NCBI RefSeq assembly: GCF_014268585.2
Contig: NZ_CP077092.1
Location: forward strand, 5,555,501-5,619,500
Length of the DNA stretch: 64,000 nt
Source of the DNA: Pseudomonas iranensis
GTDB taxonomy: Bacteria > Pseudomonadota > Gammaproteobacteria > Pseudomonadales > Pseudomonadaceae
Reading direction: 5' to 3'
The position numbers and the translations under genes were made by a program. Under the pieces are notes generated by a model. The model searched no databases. It was not told the DNA's origin and worked only from the letters and a program-made list of their open reading frames with translations. Each line of letters opens with the position of its first letter. Position 1 is the first letter of the stretch. Shown here piece after piece: positions 25,640 through 32,507 of the stretch.

Positions 25640-26308
25640 ATGACAAGCCGCACTCCGACGCCTGCCGCAGCCAGCCCCAAGGGCGAGCGTGGCAAGACGT
25701 CAGCGAAAAAACCGTCGAGCTTCTACATGAAGCAGATGCGCGCAGGCCTGGCCGCCGCCGGTTATGTGAAACACGAAACTTGGGTGCTTCCGGAAAACCG
25801 AAGCTTGCTCAAGCAAATGGAGCAACAGCTACGCCAACCGATTCTGGCTGGCTCTTTCATGTCGGAGAAATACATGAGCGCAGGCAACAACTGGACCATC
25901 GACAGCCTCTTCAATGCCCTCAAGGCGCTGGACGAGGTGGCTTCCCAAGAGATTTCGCTGTCCCTGATCCAGAGCTCCGAACCGAGCATCAAGCTGGAAA
26001 TGAACGAATTCGGCGGCCTGCCGATTCACATCGCCCTGGCCGGCCAGCAGATCATCGTCGACACCGTGCTGGTGGACATCGATTCGATCAGCAATGTCCA
26101 GGCGTTCAACGATGCCGTGCTGCGCAGCCGCGAGATGTTCCCGCTGTCGTCGATCGGGATCGAGTCGATGCCCAATGGCCAGACCGTCTACAACATGTTC
26201 GGCGCCCTCAGCGCAGACTCGAGCCTGACCAACGTCGTTACCGAGGTGAAAACCCTGGTCGACAATGTGCAGCGCGCCAGCGAAGCCTTCGAACACTTCT
26301 TCAAGTAA
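25640..26308 (+). CDS. yjfI: YjfI-like DUF2170 protein
   Basis: A 222-aa predicted cytosolic protein. After a low-complexity N terminus rich in Ser/Thr/Lys/Pro, about 170 residues match the DUF2170 pattern seen in E. coli YjfI: FYMKQMRAGLAAAGYVKHE, then WTIDSLFNALKALDEV, and a Phe/Val-rich C-terminal end. No enzyme motif is seen. It heads a six-gene set in the order of E. coli yjfI-J-K-L-M-C, 17 nt ahead of the PspA-like gene. E. coli YjfI is shorter, so the N-terminal 40 residues or so are an addition. Confidence 0.8.
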   Translation: MTSRTPTPAAASPKGERGKTSAKKPSSFYMKQMRAGLAAAGYVKHETWVLPENRSLLKQMEQQLRQPILAGSFMSEKYMSAGNNWTIDSLFNALKALDEVASQEISLSLIQSSEPSIKLEMNEFGGLPIHIALAGQQIIVDTVLVDIDSISNVQAFNDAVLRSREMFPLSSIGIESMPNGQTVYNMFGALSADSSLTNVVTEVKTLVDNVQRASEAFEHFFK

Positions 26309-26325
26309 TCAACAGGGAATATCCA

Positions 26326-27024
26326 ATGACTCAGTCCATCTGGAGCAAGTTGTTCACCGCACTGCGCGGCGGCGCCAATGAAGTCGGCGAAGCCATCGCC
26401 GACCAGCAGGCCCTGCGCATCCTCGATCAGGAAATCCGCGACGCCGACACCGCGCTGTCCAATGCCCGCCGCGAACTGGTGACGATCATGGCCAAGCACA
26501 AACTGGCCGCCGACCGCGTCAGCGAATACGACGCCAAGATCAAGGACCTCGAAGCCAAGGCTGTAGCCGCGTTGAATGCCGGCCGTGAAGACCTGGCGCT
26601 GGAAGTGGCCGAAGCGATTTCGACCCTGACCAACGACCTCGCTGCCGAGAAGAAACTCAGCGATGAATTCGGCGCCTACGCCGACAACATGCGCAAAGAC
26701 ATCAGCAAAGCCGAATCGCGAATCAAGAGCCTGCGCCAGCAAGTGGACATGGCCAAGGCCCGCGACAGCGTGCAGAAAGCCCAGGTCAGCGCCTCGATTG
26801 CCAGCGGCGGCGCCAACGGCAAACTGGAAACCGCGGTCGGCACCCTGAACCGCCTGCAAGCCAAGCAGCAGCAACGCGCTGCCGAACTGAACGCCGCAGA
26901 CGAACTGGCCGACGCCTCCACCGGCAACGACCTGGAACGCAAACTGCGCGACGCCGGCATCACGCCGAACGAAGGCAGCGCCAATGCGATCCTTGAGCGG
27001 CTGAAACAGAAGTCCGCGCAGTAA
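26326..27024 (+). CDS. yjfJ: PspA/IM30-family protein (YjfJ-like)
   Basis: A 232-aa almost wholly helical protein: PspA/IM30 family. It begins with an amphipathic MTQSIWSKLFTALRGGANEV, followed by long coiled-coil stretches (about residues 25-170) rich in Ala, Glu, Lys and Asp. PspA/Vipp1-type proteins bind the inner membrane and polymerise as ESCRT-III relatives to maintain membrane integrity. Start follows CAGGGAAT. In E. coli the matching yjfJ is the second gene of the same operon. A REP doublet separates this gene from the next. Confidence 0.9.
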   Translation: MTQSIWSKLFTALRGGANEVGEAIADQQALRILDQEIRDADTALSNARRELVTIMAKHKLAADRVSEYDAKIKDLEAKAVAALNAGREDLALEVAEAISTLTNDLAAEKKLSDEFGAYADNMRKDISKAESRIKSLRQQVDMAKARDSVQKAQVSASIASGGANGKLETAVGTLNRLQAKQQQRAAELNAADELADASTGNDLERKLRDAGITPNEGSANAILERLKQKSAQ

Positions 27025-27040
27025 TGACTGAACGGTAACT

Positions 27041-27130
27041 TGTGGGAGCGAGCCTGCTCGCGAAAGCGTCGTGACAGTCAAATAATCGAGTGACTGACAC
27101 AACCCATTCGCGAGCAGGCTCGCTCCCACA
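27041..27130. repeat. REP doublet (long type) inside the yjf-type operon
   Basis: 90 bp; GTGGGAG ends outward. Sits in the 210-nt gap between the PspA-like and DUF2491 genes. The remaining part of that gap has no further gene. Confidence 0.92.
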
Positions 27131-27234
27131 TGGTTTTGCGGCGTAATTGCCTCTGCTCGTTCACCGCTTCGCCCGTTACACTACCGCCACTTTTTCACCC
27201 CCGAACACCTCCACCCGCTTCAAGGAACGTACCC

Positions 27235-27885
27235 ATGGGATGGTTTAAAGACTTGCTCGGCACCAGCAATTGGCAGACCGCTGCGCCAACGAGCACCGGC
27301 GCCAGCGGTCCACTGGGCATGGCACAAGGCAAAGGCGTGCGCTTCGACACGACCCTGGCATTGCTGCTGGAAGGCTCGACCTCGGTGCGGGTGCCATTCG
27401 ATCAAGCGGTGTGGAGCGCCGGCTGGGTCGATCTCGGCCAGTCCAACAAGCTGCACCGCTACTACATGAACGAAGAGGATTTCTGGGTGCAGATCCACGT
27501 CACCGGCGACGATCAGGTCGAGTCGGTCACCCTGCTCAATTACCTCAGCTATGTAACGGTCAACAGTGACGCCGAACTGCAGCGTCTGGCCGGCCCCAAC
27601 AGCCTGATCGGTCTGCCGACCTACACCCACGACGGTGTTGAATACACCCGCGAATGGGGCACCGAGTTGCATCAGACCGAACTGGTGCCAATGACCGAAC
27701 ACGTGGTCAACCCGGACGAGTCCTACACCATCAAGCACCACGCCATGCTGTATGCCCGCGACACCGGCCTGACCGATCGCCGCGAACTGCTGCTGTTCTC
27801 CGTCGAACAGGACGAAGAAGGCACCGTCAGCCTGAGCACCTCGCTGGGCATCTCGCTGTACACGACTGATTTGAGCGCCATTTAA
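27235..27885 (+). CDS. yjfK: DUF2491 protein (YjfK-like)
   Basis: A 216-aa protein of DUF2491. It opens MGWFKDLLG, with RFDTTLALLLEGSTSVRVP and a long beta-rich middle (QIHVTGDDQVESVTLLNYLS) typical of YjfK. No signal peptide or membrane segment, so likely cytosolic or at the membrane surface. Start follows a clear AAGGAACG. It is the third gene of the yjf-type operon, after the REP doublet. Function unknown. Confidence 0.85.
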   Translation: MGWFKDLLGTSNWQTAAPTSTGASGPLGMAQGKGVRFDTTLALLLEGSTSVRVPFDQAVWSAGWVDLGQSNKLHRYYMNEEDFWVQIHVTGDDQVESVTLLNYLSYVTVNSDAELQRLAGPNSLIGLPTYTHDGVEYTREWGTELHQTELVPMTEHVVNPDESYTIKHHAMLYARDTGLTDRRELLLFSVEQDEEGTVSLSTSLGISLYTTDLSAI

Positions 27886-27900
27886 AAAAGGAAGTTTTTC

Positions 27901-28326
27901 ATGCTGGAAGTCTTGGCCGTTTCCCTGAACAAAACCGCGCTGGTCGGTTTTGTCGTCTACCTGATCGGCGCCGTGTTGCTGTTCATGCTGTTTCAATTCG
28001 TCTACACGCGCATTACCGCGCACAAGGAATTCGAGCTGATCCGCGCCGGCAACACTGCCGCCGCCATTGCCCTGTCCGGGGCGATCATCGGTTTCGCGAT
28101 TCCGGCGAGCAACGTGATCGCGTATTCGGTCAACGTGCTCGACTTCGTCCTCTGGGCGGTCATCGCCGCCGTCGTGCAATTGCTGGCATTCGTTGCGACC
28201 GGGCTGGTGCTCAAGGGCACGTCCCAGCGCATCGCCAACGGCGAAGTCGCCGCCGGCATTTATGTCGCCGCCGTGGCGATCAGCGTCGGCATGCTCAATG
28301 CCGCGTGCATGACCCCGTCCCACTGA
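27901..28326 (+). CDS. yjfL: DUF350 membrane protein (YjfL-like)
   Basis: A 141-aa inner-membrane protein with four hydrophobic segments (about 15-35, 55-75, 82-105, 117-137). The DUF350 signature is visible: ELIRAGNTAAAIALSGAIIGFAI. Start is preceded by AAAGGAAG. It lies 15 nt after the DUF2491 gene and 18 nt before DUF1190, so it is part of the same transcript. E. coli yjfL occupies the same place. No transport or enzyme function is known for the family. Confidence 0.9.
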   Translation: MLEVLAVSLNKTALVGFVVYLIGAVLLFMLFQFVYTRITAHKEFELIRAGNTAAAIALSGAIIGFAIPASNVIAYSVNVLDFVLWAVIAAVVQLLAFVATGLVLKGTSQRIANGEVAAGIYVAAVAISVGMLNAACMTPSH

Positions 28327-28344
28327 CCGGCAGGAAGCCTCTCG

Positions 28345-29040
28345 ATGAAACGCAGCAAATACGTGCAATTGTCCCTCGCCGCATCGGTGGCGATGGCGAT
28401 TTCCGGTGAAGCAGCGGCGCTGGATCAGCCGCGCAATTTCCAGAGCGTTGAACAGTGTGTCGACGCCGAAGTGGCCGCCGATCTCTGCTCCAGCGCCTAC
28501 GTCGCCGCACTGAACGAGCACCGGCGTATCGCCCCGGCCTACACCGACAAGGCCAAGTGCGACGCAGACTTTGCCGCTGGCTGGTGTCAGAAAAATTCCG
28601 ATGGTCGTTTCGTGCCGAAACTCGGCGGCTTCAAAGTGCCGGGCAATGCCGAGACGCCGCAGGATCTCGATGCCATCGCCAATTCGCAAATGCCGGCGGG
28701 CGACACCAGCAGCAGCGCAAGCCACGGCGGCTCGCACTATTCCGGTGGCTCAGGTGGCGGCGGCAATGGCTGGCTGACCGGCTGGCTGATCGGCAACGCA
28801 ATGAGCAACAACGCCGAACGCACCGTTTACCGTGATCGCGAAACGCGCCAGCCGTACAACACCTCAACGCAGTACCGCCGAGCTGACACAACCTCGCGCA
28901 GCCAGTCGGATTACGAGAGCAGCAAGAGCAAACCGGTGAACGTTGCGTCGTCGACTTCGCGCGGCGGCTTCGGCAGCCAGTCCAGCGCCCGCAGCGGTTG
29001 GGGTGGCTGGGGCAGCAGTTCCGGACGCTCGAGCAGCTGA
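28345..29040 (+). CDS. yjfM: DUF1190 exported protein (YjfM-like)
   Basis: A 231-aa exported protein. The first 25 residues are a signal peptide (ends GEAAALDQ). The mature part has a Cys-containing half (FQSVEQCVDAEVAADLCSS..), then a Gly/Ser-rich tail of low complexity (GGSGGGGNGWLTGWLIGNAM, then repeats of Ser, Arg and Gly to the end). This is the DUF1190 pattern of E. coli YjfM. It follows yjfL by 18 nt and precedes the ATP-grasp gene by one base. It may be a periplasmic or outer-membrane partner of the YjfL/PspA-like proteins. Confidence 0.85.
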   Translation: MKRSKYVQLSLAASVAMAISGEAAALDQPRNFQSVEQCVDAEVAADLCSSAYVAALNEHRRIAPAYTDKAKCDADFAAGWCQKNSDGRFVPKLGGFKVPGNAETPQDLDAIANSQMPAGDTSSSASHGGSHYSGGSGGGGNGWLTGWLIGNAMSNNAERTVYRDRETRQPYNTSTQYRRADTTSRSQSDYESSKSKPVNVASSTSRGGFGSQSSARSGWGGWGSSSGRSSS

Positions 29041-29041
29041 C

Positions 29042-30199
29042 ATGAAAAAGATCCACTGCGCCGAGCGCCCCGACTGGAAACACACCGCCGAAAGCCTCGG
29101 TTTCCTGTTCCACACCATCGACGACGAACCGTACTGGGACGAAAGCGCCTACTACCAGTTCAGCCTGGCGCAGATCGAAAACGATCTCGAAGATCCGACC
29201 ACCGAACTGCACGAGATGTGCATGGATCTGGTTGATCGCGTCGTCAACAGCGAGGAGTTGCTCGATCGCCTCAGCATCCCGGCGGCGTACTACGACATGA
29301 TCCGCACCTCCTGGCGCGAGGGTCATCCGCATCTGTACGGTCGCATGGACTTTTCCTACAGCGGCAACGGGCCGGCGAAACTGCTGGAACTCAACTACGA
29401 CACGCCGACCAGCCTTTATGAGGCGGCGGCGTTTCAATGGGGCTGGCTGGAACAATGCATCGAGCGTGGCACGCTGCCGCCGCATGCTGACCAGTTCAAC
29501 AGCATCGACACCAAGCTGCATCAGGCCTTCGCCGAATTGCAGTTGAAGCGGCCGTTCTACTTTGCCTCGATGAAGGACTCGGTCGAGGACAAAGGCACCA
29601 CCGACTATCTGCGGCTGATCGCGGAAAAGGTCGGCATCGAATCACGCCACATCGATATCGAAGACATCGGCCTGACGGCTGAGGGCCGTTTCGTCGATCT
29701 GCAGGATCGCTGGATCCCGCATCTGTTCAAGCTGCACGCCTGGGAATTCATCTTCCACGAACCGTTCGGCGCGGCGATCGCCGAATGCGATACGCAGTTT
29801 TTCGAGCCGGCGTGGAAGGCGATCCTGTCCAACAAGGGTGCGCTGCCGCTGCTGTGGGAAGCGCACAAGGAACATCCGAATCTGCTCGCTGCGCACCTTG
29901 ATCCGAATCCGCAGAGTGCGGTGCCGAAGGGCTGGGTGCGCAAGCCGTACTTTTCCCGCGAAGGTGCCAACATCGAACTGCAAACAGCGGAAGGTCTGAT
30001 CATCAAAGAGGACGGGCCCTACACCGACGCGCCATTCATCCTGCAGGAGTTCGCACCGCTGCCGAAGTTTGGCGACAGCTACACGCTGATTGGCTCGTGG
30101 GTGATTGGTGATGAGGCGGCAGGGATTGGTGTGCGCGAGGACAACAGTCTGATCACCAGGGACTCCAGCCGCTTCCTGCCGCATCTGATTCTGGATTAA
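29042..30199 (+). CDS. yjfC: Glutathionylspermidine-synthase-like ATP-grasp protein (YjfC-like)
   Basis: A 385-aa protein of the glutathionylspermidine synthase C-terminal (ATP-grasp) family, matching E. coli YjfC (387 aa). Signatures include RMDFSYSGNGPAKLLELNYD, TPTSLYEAAAFQWGW, and PAWKAILSNKGALPLLWE, then FILQEFAPLP. It lacks the N-terminal amidase domain of full Gsp. By family it forms an amide bond using ATP between a carboxylate and an amine (polyamine or peptide); the substrate is not known. Final gene of the yjf-type operon, one base after DUF1190. Confidence 0.88.
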   Translation: MKKIHCAERPDWKHTAESLGFLFHTIDDEPYWDESAYYQFSLAQIENDLEDPTTELHEMCMDLVDRVVNSEELLDRLSIPAAYYDMIRTSWREGHPHLYGRMDFSYSGNGPAKLLELNYDTPTSLYEAAAFQWGWLEQCIERGTLPPHADQFNSIDTKLHQAFAELQLKRPFYFASMKDSVEDKGTTDYLRLIAEKVGIESRHIDIEDIGLTAEGRFVDLQDRWIPHLFKLHAWEFIFHEPFGAAIAECDTQFFEPAWKAILSNKGALPLLWEAHKEHPNLLAAHLDPNPQSAVPKGWVRKPYFSREGANIELQTAEGLIIKEDGPYTDAPFILQEFAPLPKFGDSYTLIGSWVIGDEAAGIGVREDNSLITRDSSRFLPHLILD

Positions 30200-30212
30200 G
30201 ACGAAGTTACCT

Positions 30213-30301
30213 TGTGGGAGCGACCCTGCTCGCGAAAGCGTCCTGTCAGTTAGTGGTGCGCCGACTGATCTGACGCCTTCGCGAGCAGGCTCGCTCCCAC
30301 A
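30213..30301. repeat. REP doublet (long type)
   Basis: 89 bp, GTGGGAG ends outward. The left arm has GAGCGACCCTGC where other copies read GAGCGAGCCTGC, so it is a slightly diverged copy. It is the last REP doublet in the window; none follows to 64 kb. Confidence 0.9.
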
Positions 30302-30333
30302 GGAGATTGCGAGTAGCCAGGAATTTCCTGAAC

Positions 30334-30368
30334 AAAAAAGGCCCGTCGTTTAAGCGACGGGCCTTTTT
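30334..30368. terminator. Bidirectional terminator between yjfC-like and ssb
   Basis: Stem GGCCCGTCG / CGACGGGCC with a 6-nt loop, an A-run before and TTTTT after, placed between the convergent yjfC-like and ssb genes. Confidence 0.92.
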
Positions 30369-30393
30369 CATTTAAGACGGTTACAGCGGCAAA

Positions 30394-30909
30394 TCAGAAC
30401 GGAATATCGTCATCGAAGCTGTCGAAATCCGGAGCCGGTTGCGGTGCGGCCTGCTGAGGTGCCGGAGCCGAACGCTGCTGGGGAGCCGACTGCTGCGGGC
30501 GTGGAGCCTGCTGACGTGGCGCCTGCTGCTGGTAGTTGTTGCCGCCTTGCTGATCGCCCTGTTGTGGACGGCCGCCGAGCAGTTGCATGGTGCCTTGCAT
30601 GTCGACCACGATTTCAGTGGTGTAACGCTTGATGCCGTCCTTTTCCCACTCGCGGGTCTGCAGTTTGCCTTCAATGTAGACCTGCGAACCCTTGCGCAGG
30701 TATTCACCGGCGATCTCGGCAACCTTGCCGAACATCGACACACGGTGCCACTCGGTCTTCTCGACCTTCTGACCGGTCTGCTTGTCGGTCCATTGTTCGC
30801 TGGTGGCCAGACTCAGGTTGGTCACGGCGTTACCGTTAGGCAGGTAGCGAACTTCGGGATCCTGGCCGCAAGTGCCGACCAATATGACTTTGTTAACCCC
30901 ACGGGCCAT
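30394..30909 (-). CDS. ssb: Single-stranded DNA-binding protein
   Basis: A 171-aa SSB. Residues 1 to about 110 are the OB-fold ([42 protein letters not shown]). A Gln/Pro/Ala-rich disordered linker follows, and the C terminus is the acidic tip DDDIPF that recruits repair and replication partners. It protects ssDNA as a tetramer. It lies 9 nt downstream of yajR on the same strand, with uvrA divergent, the usual Pseudomonas order. Confidence 0.97.
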   Translation of the reverse strand: MARGVNKVILVGTCGQDPEVRYLPNGNAVTNLSLATSEQWTDKQTGQKVEKTEWHRVSMFGKVAEIAGEYLRKGSQVYIEGKLQTREWEKDGIKRYTTEIVVDMQGTMQLLGGRPQQGDQQGGNNYQQQAPRQQAPRPQQSAPQQRSAPAPQQAAPQPAPDFDSFDDDIPF

Positions 30910-30918
30910 AACGTTCTC

Positions 30919-32316
30919 CTAAGCGTCGCACGCAGCCCCGGCCGGGTTGTTGACCAGGCGTTCGAGGGTGCTGCGATCCACTAATTCTTTGTCCAGTTTG
31001 ATGTAAACAGCCGCCTCTTCGGCGACTATCACTGCATCTGTTACCCCTACCAGGGCCTTGAGGCGCTCGACCAGACCCGCTTCGCGGATCGCTTCGGGCG
31101 ACAACGGCAAGCGCAGGCTCGTCACGTAGGGAGGTTCGCGCATGGTAACAGCAAAGGCCAGCCAAAGTGCAGCCAGCGCGGCGCATCCGAGGAACACAAC
31201 CGACAGACCGCCATGCTGGAACAACCAGCCGCCGAGTATCCCGCCGAGTGCCGAACCGAGGAACTGGCTGGTGGAGTACACGCCCATGGCCGTGCCCTTG
31301 CCGCCTGCCGGTGAAACCTTGCTGATCAGCGACGGCAACGATGCCTCGAGCAGATTGAACGCGGTGAAAAACACCACCGTACCGATCACCAGAGCACGCA
31401 GGCTATCGCCGAACTGCCAGAAGAATAGTTCAGTCAGCATCAATGTCATGACGGCGCCGAGCAAAACTCGTTTCATTTTGCGTTTCTTCTCGCCGTAGAT
31501 AATGAACGGGATCATGGCGAAGAACGAAATCAGCAGCGCGGTGAGGTAGACCCACCAGTGCTGTTCCTTGGGCAGACCGGCTTTTTCCACCAGTGCCAGC
31601 GGCAAGGCGACGAAGCTCGACATCAACATGGCATGTAACACAAAGATGCCCAGATCCAGGCGCAGCAGGTCCGGGTGCTTGAGAGTCGGCATCAGCGCCT
31701 GCCGGGCCACGCCGGATTCCCGGTGCTGCAACGGCCCTGTGGACTGCGGCACCATGAACATGATGATCAGGATGCCGACCAGCGCCATGGCGCCAGTGGC
31801 AAGGAACAGCCCGGACAGCCCGAACGCACTGGTCAGTAACGGCCCGACCACCATGGCCACGGCAAACGACAGGCCGATGGTCATGCCGATCATCGCCATG
31901 GCTTTGGTCCGATGCTGCTCGCGGGTCAGGTCGGAAAGCAGCGCCATCACCGCTGCGGAAATCGCCCCGGCGCCTTGCAGGATCCGCCCGGCGATCACAC
32001 CCCAGATCGAATCGGCCTGGGAAGCCAGAACACTGCCGAGAGCGAAGACGATCAGGCCGAGGTAGATCACCGGCCGGCGACCGATGCGGTCGGAAATGAT
32101 CCCGAACGGAATCTGGAAAATTGCCTGGGTCAGACCGTAAGCGCCAATCGCCAGCCCGATCAGGGCCGGGGTCGCTCCCGCCAGATCCATGCCATAGGTC
32201 GCCAGCACCGGCAACACCATGAACATGCCAAGCATACGGAAGGCGAACACCAGGGCCAGACCGCTCGCCGCGCGGGTCTCGCTGCCACTCATGCGTTCGC
32301 TGTGGGGATCGTGCAT
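30919..32316 (-). CDS. yajR: MFS transporter, YajR family
   Basis: A 465-aa major-facilitator protein with twelve membrane helices and motif A GIISDRIGRRPVI in loop 2-3. After the twelfth helix, a soluble C-terminal domain (from about residue 395, VTSLRLPLSPEAIREAGLVE..) corresponds to the YAM domain of E. coli YajR. The transported substrate is unknown, probably drug/proton antiport by family. Start at 32316 follows CGAGG; an ATG 8 codons later is possible. Divergent from uvrA across 191 nt. Confidence 0.9.
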   Translation of the reverse strand: MHDPHSERMSGSETRAASGLALVFAFRMLGMFMVLPVLATYGMDLAGATPALIGLAIGAYGLTQAIFQIPFGIISDRIGRRPVIYLGLIVFALGSVLASQADSIWGVIAGRILQGAGAISAAVMALLSDLTREQHRTKAMAMIGMTIGLSFAVAMVVGPLLTSAFGLSGLFLATGAMALVGILIIMFMVPQSTGPLQHRESGVARQALMPTLKHPDLLRLDLGIFVLHAMLMSSFVALPLALVEKAGLPKEQHWWVYLTALLISFFAMIPFIIYGEKKRKMKRVLLGAVMTLMLTELFFWQFGDSLRALVIGTVVFFTAFNLLEASLPSLISKVSPAGGKGTAMGVYSTSQFLGSALGGILGGWLFQHGGLSVVFLGCAALAALWLAFAVTMREPPYVTSLRLPLSPEAIREAGLVERLKALVGVTDAVIVAEEAAVYIKLDKELVDRSTLERLVNNPAGAACDA

Positions 32317-32507
32317 GGAAAAACCTCGTGTGAACCGGCGGCGATTCTACCAGTCCCATCGGAAGACGGGGTATATCGCGACGCTATGACGCGTATAGAT
32401 GAAACTCTCTTCATGAACGGCAAAACGCCCTTCGTTTGATAGTGTGCATCCATCCAGTATTTGCCCGTATACTCCTACGTTTTCGACGCCCGCCAAGCGA
32501 GGCCACT

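Noticed and set aside
4752..27129. Several predicted peptides starting MGASLLA or containing SRLAPT
   Set aside because: They are translations of the REP sequence in different frames, not genes or a protein family.
4750..30301. Regularly repeated palindromes as a possible CRISPR array
   Set aside because: Copies are kilobases apart as doublets between genes; no array of repeats with equal spacers and no cas genes.
32317..32507. LexA (SOS) box upstream of uvrA
   Set aside because: No CTGT-N8-ACAG type site was found. An AGTAT/ATACT repeat with an 8-nt centre is present but does not match the motif.
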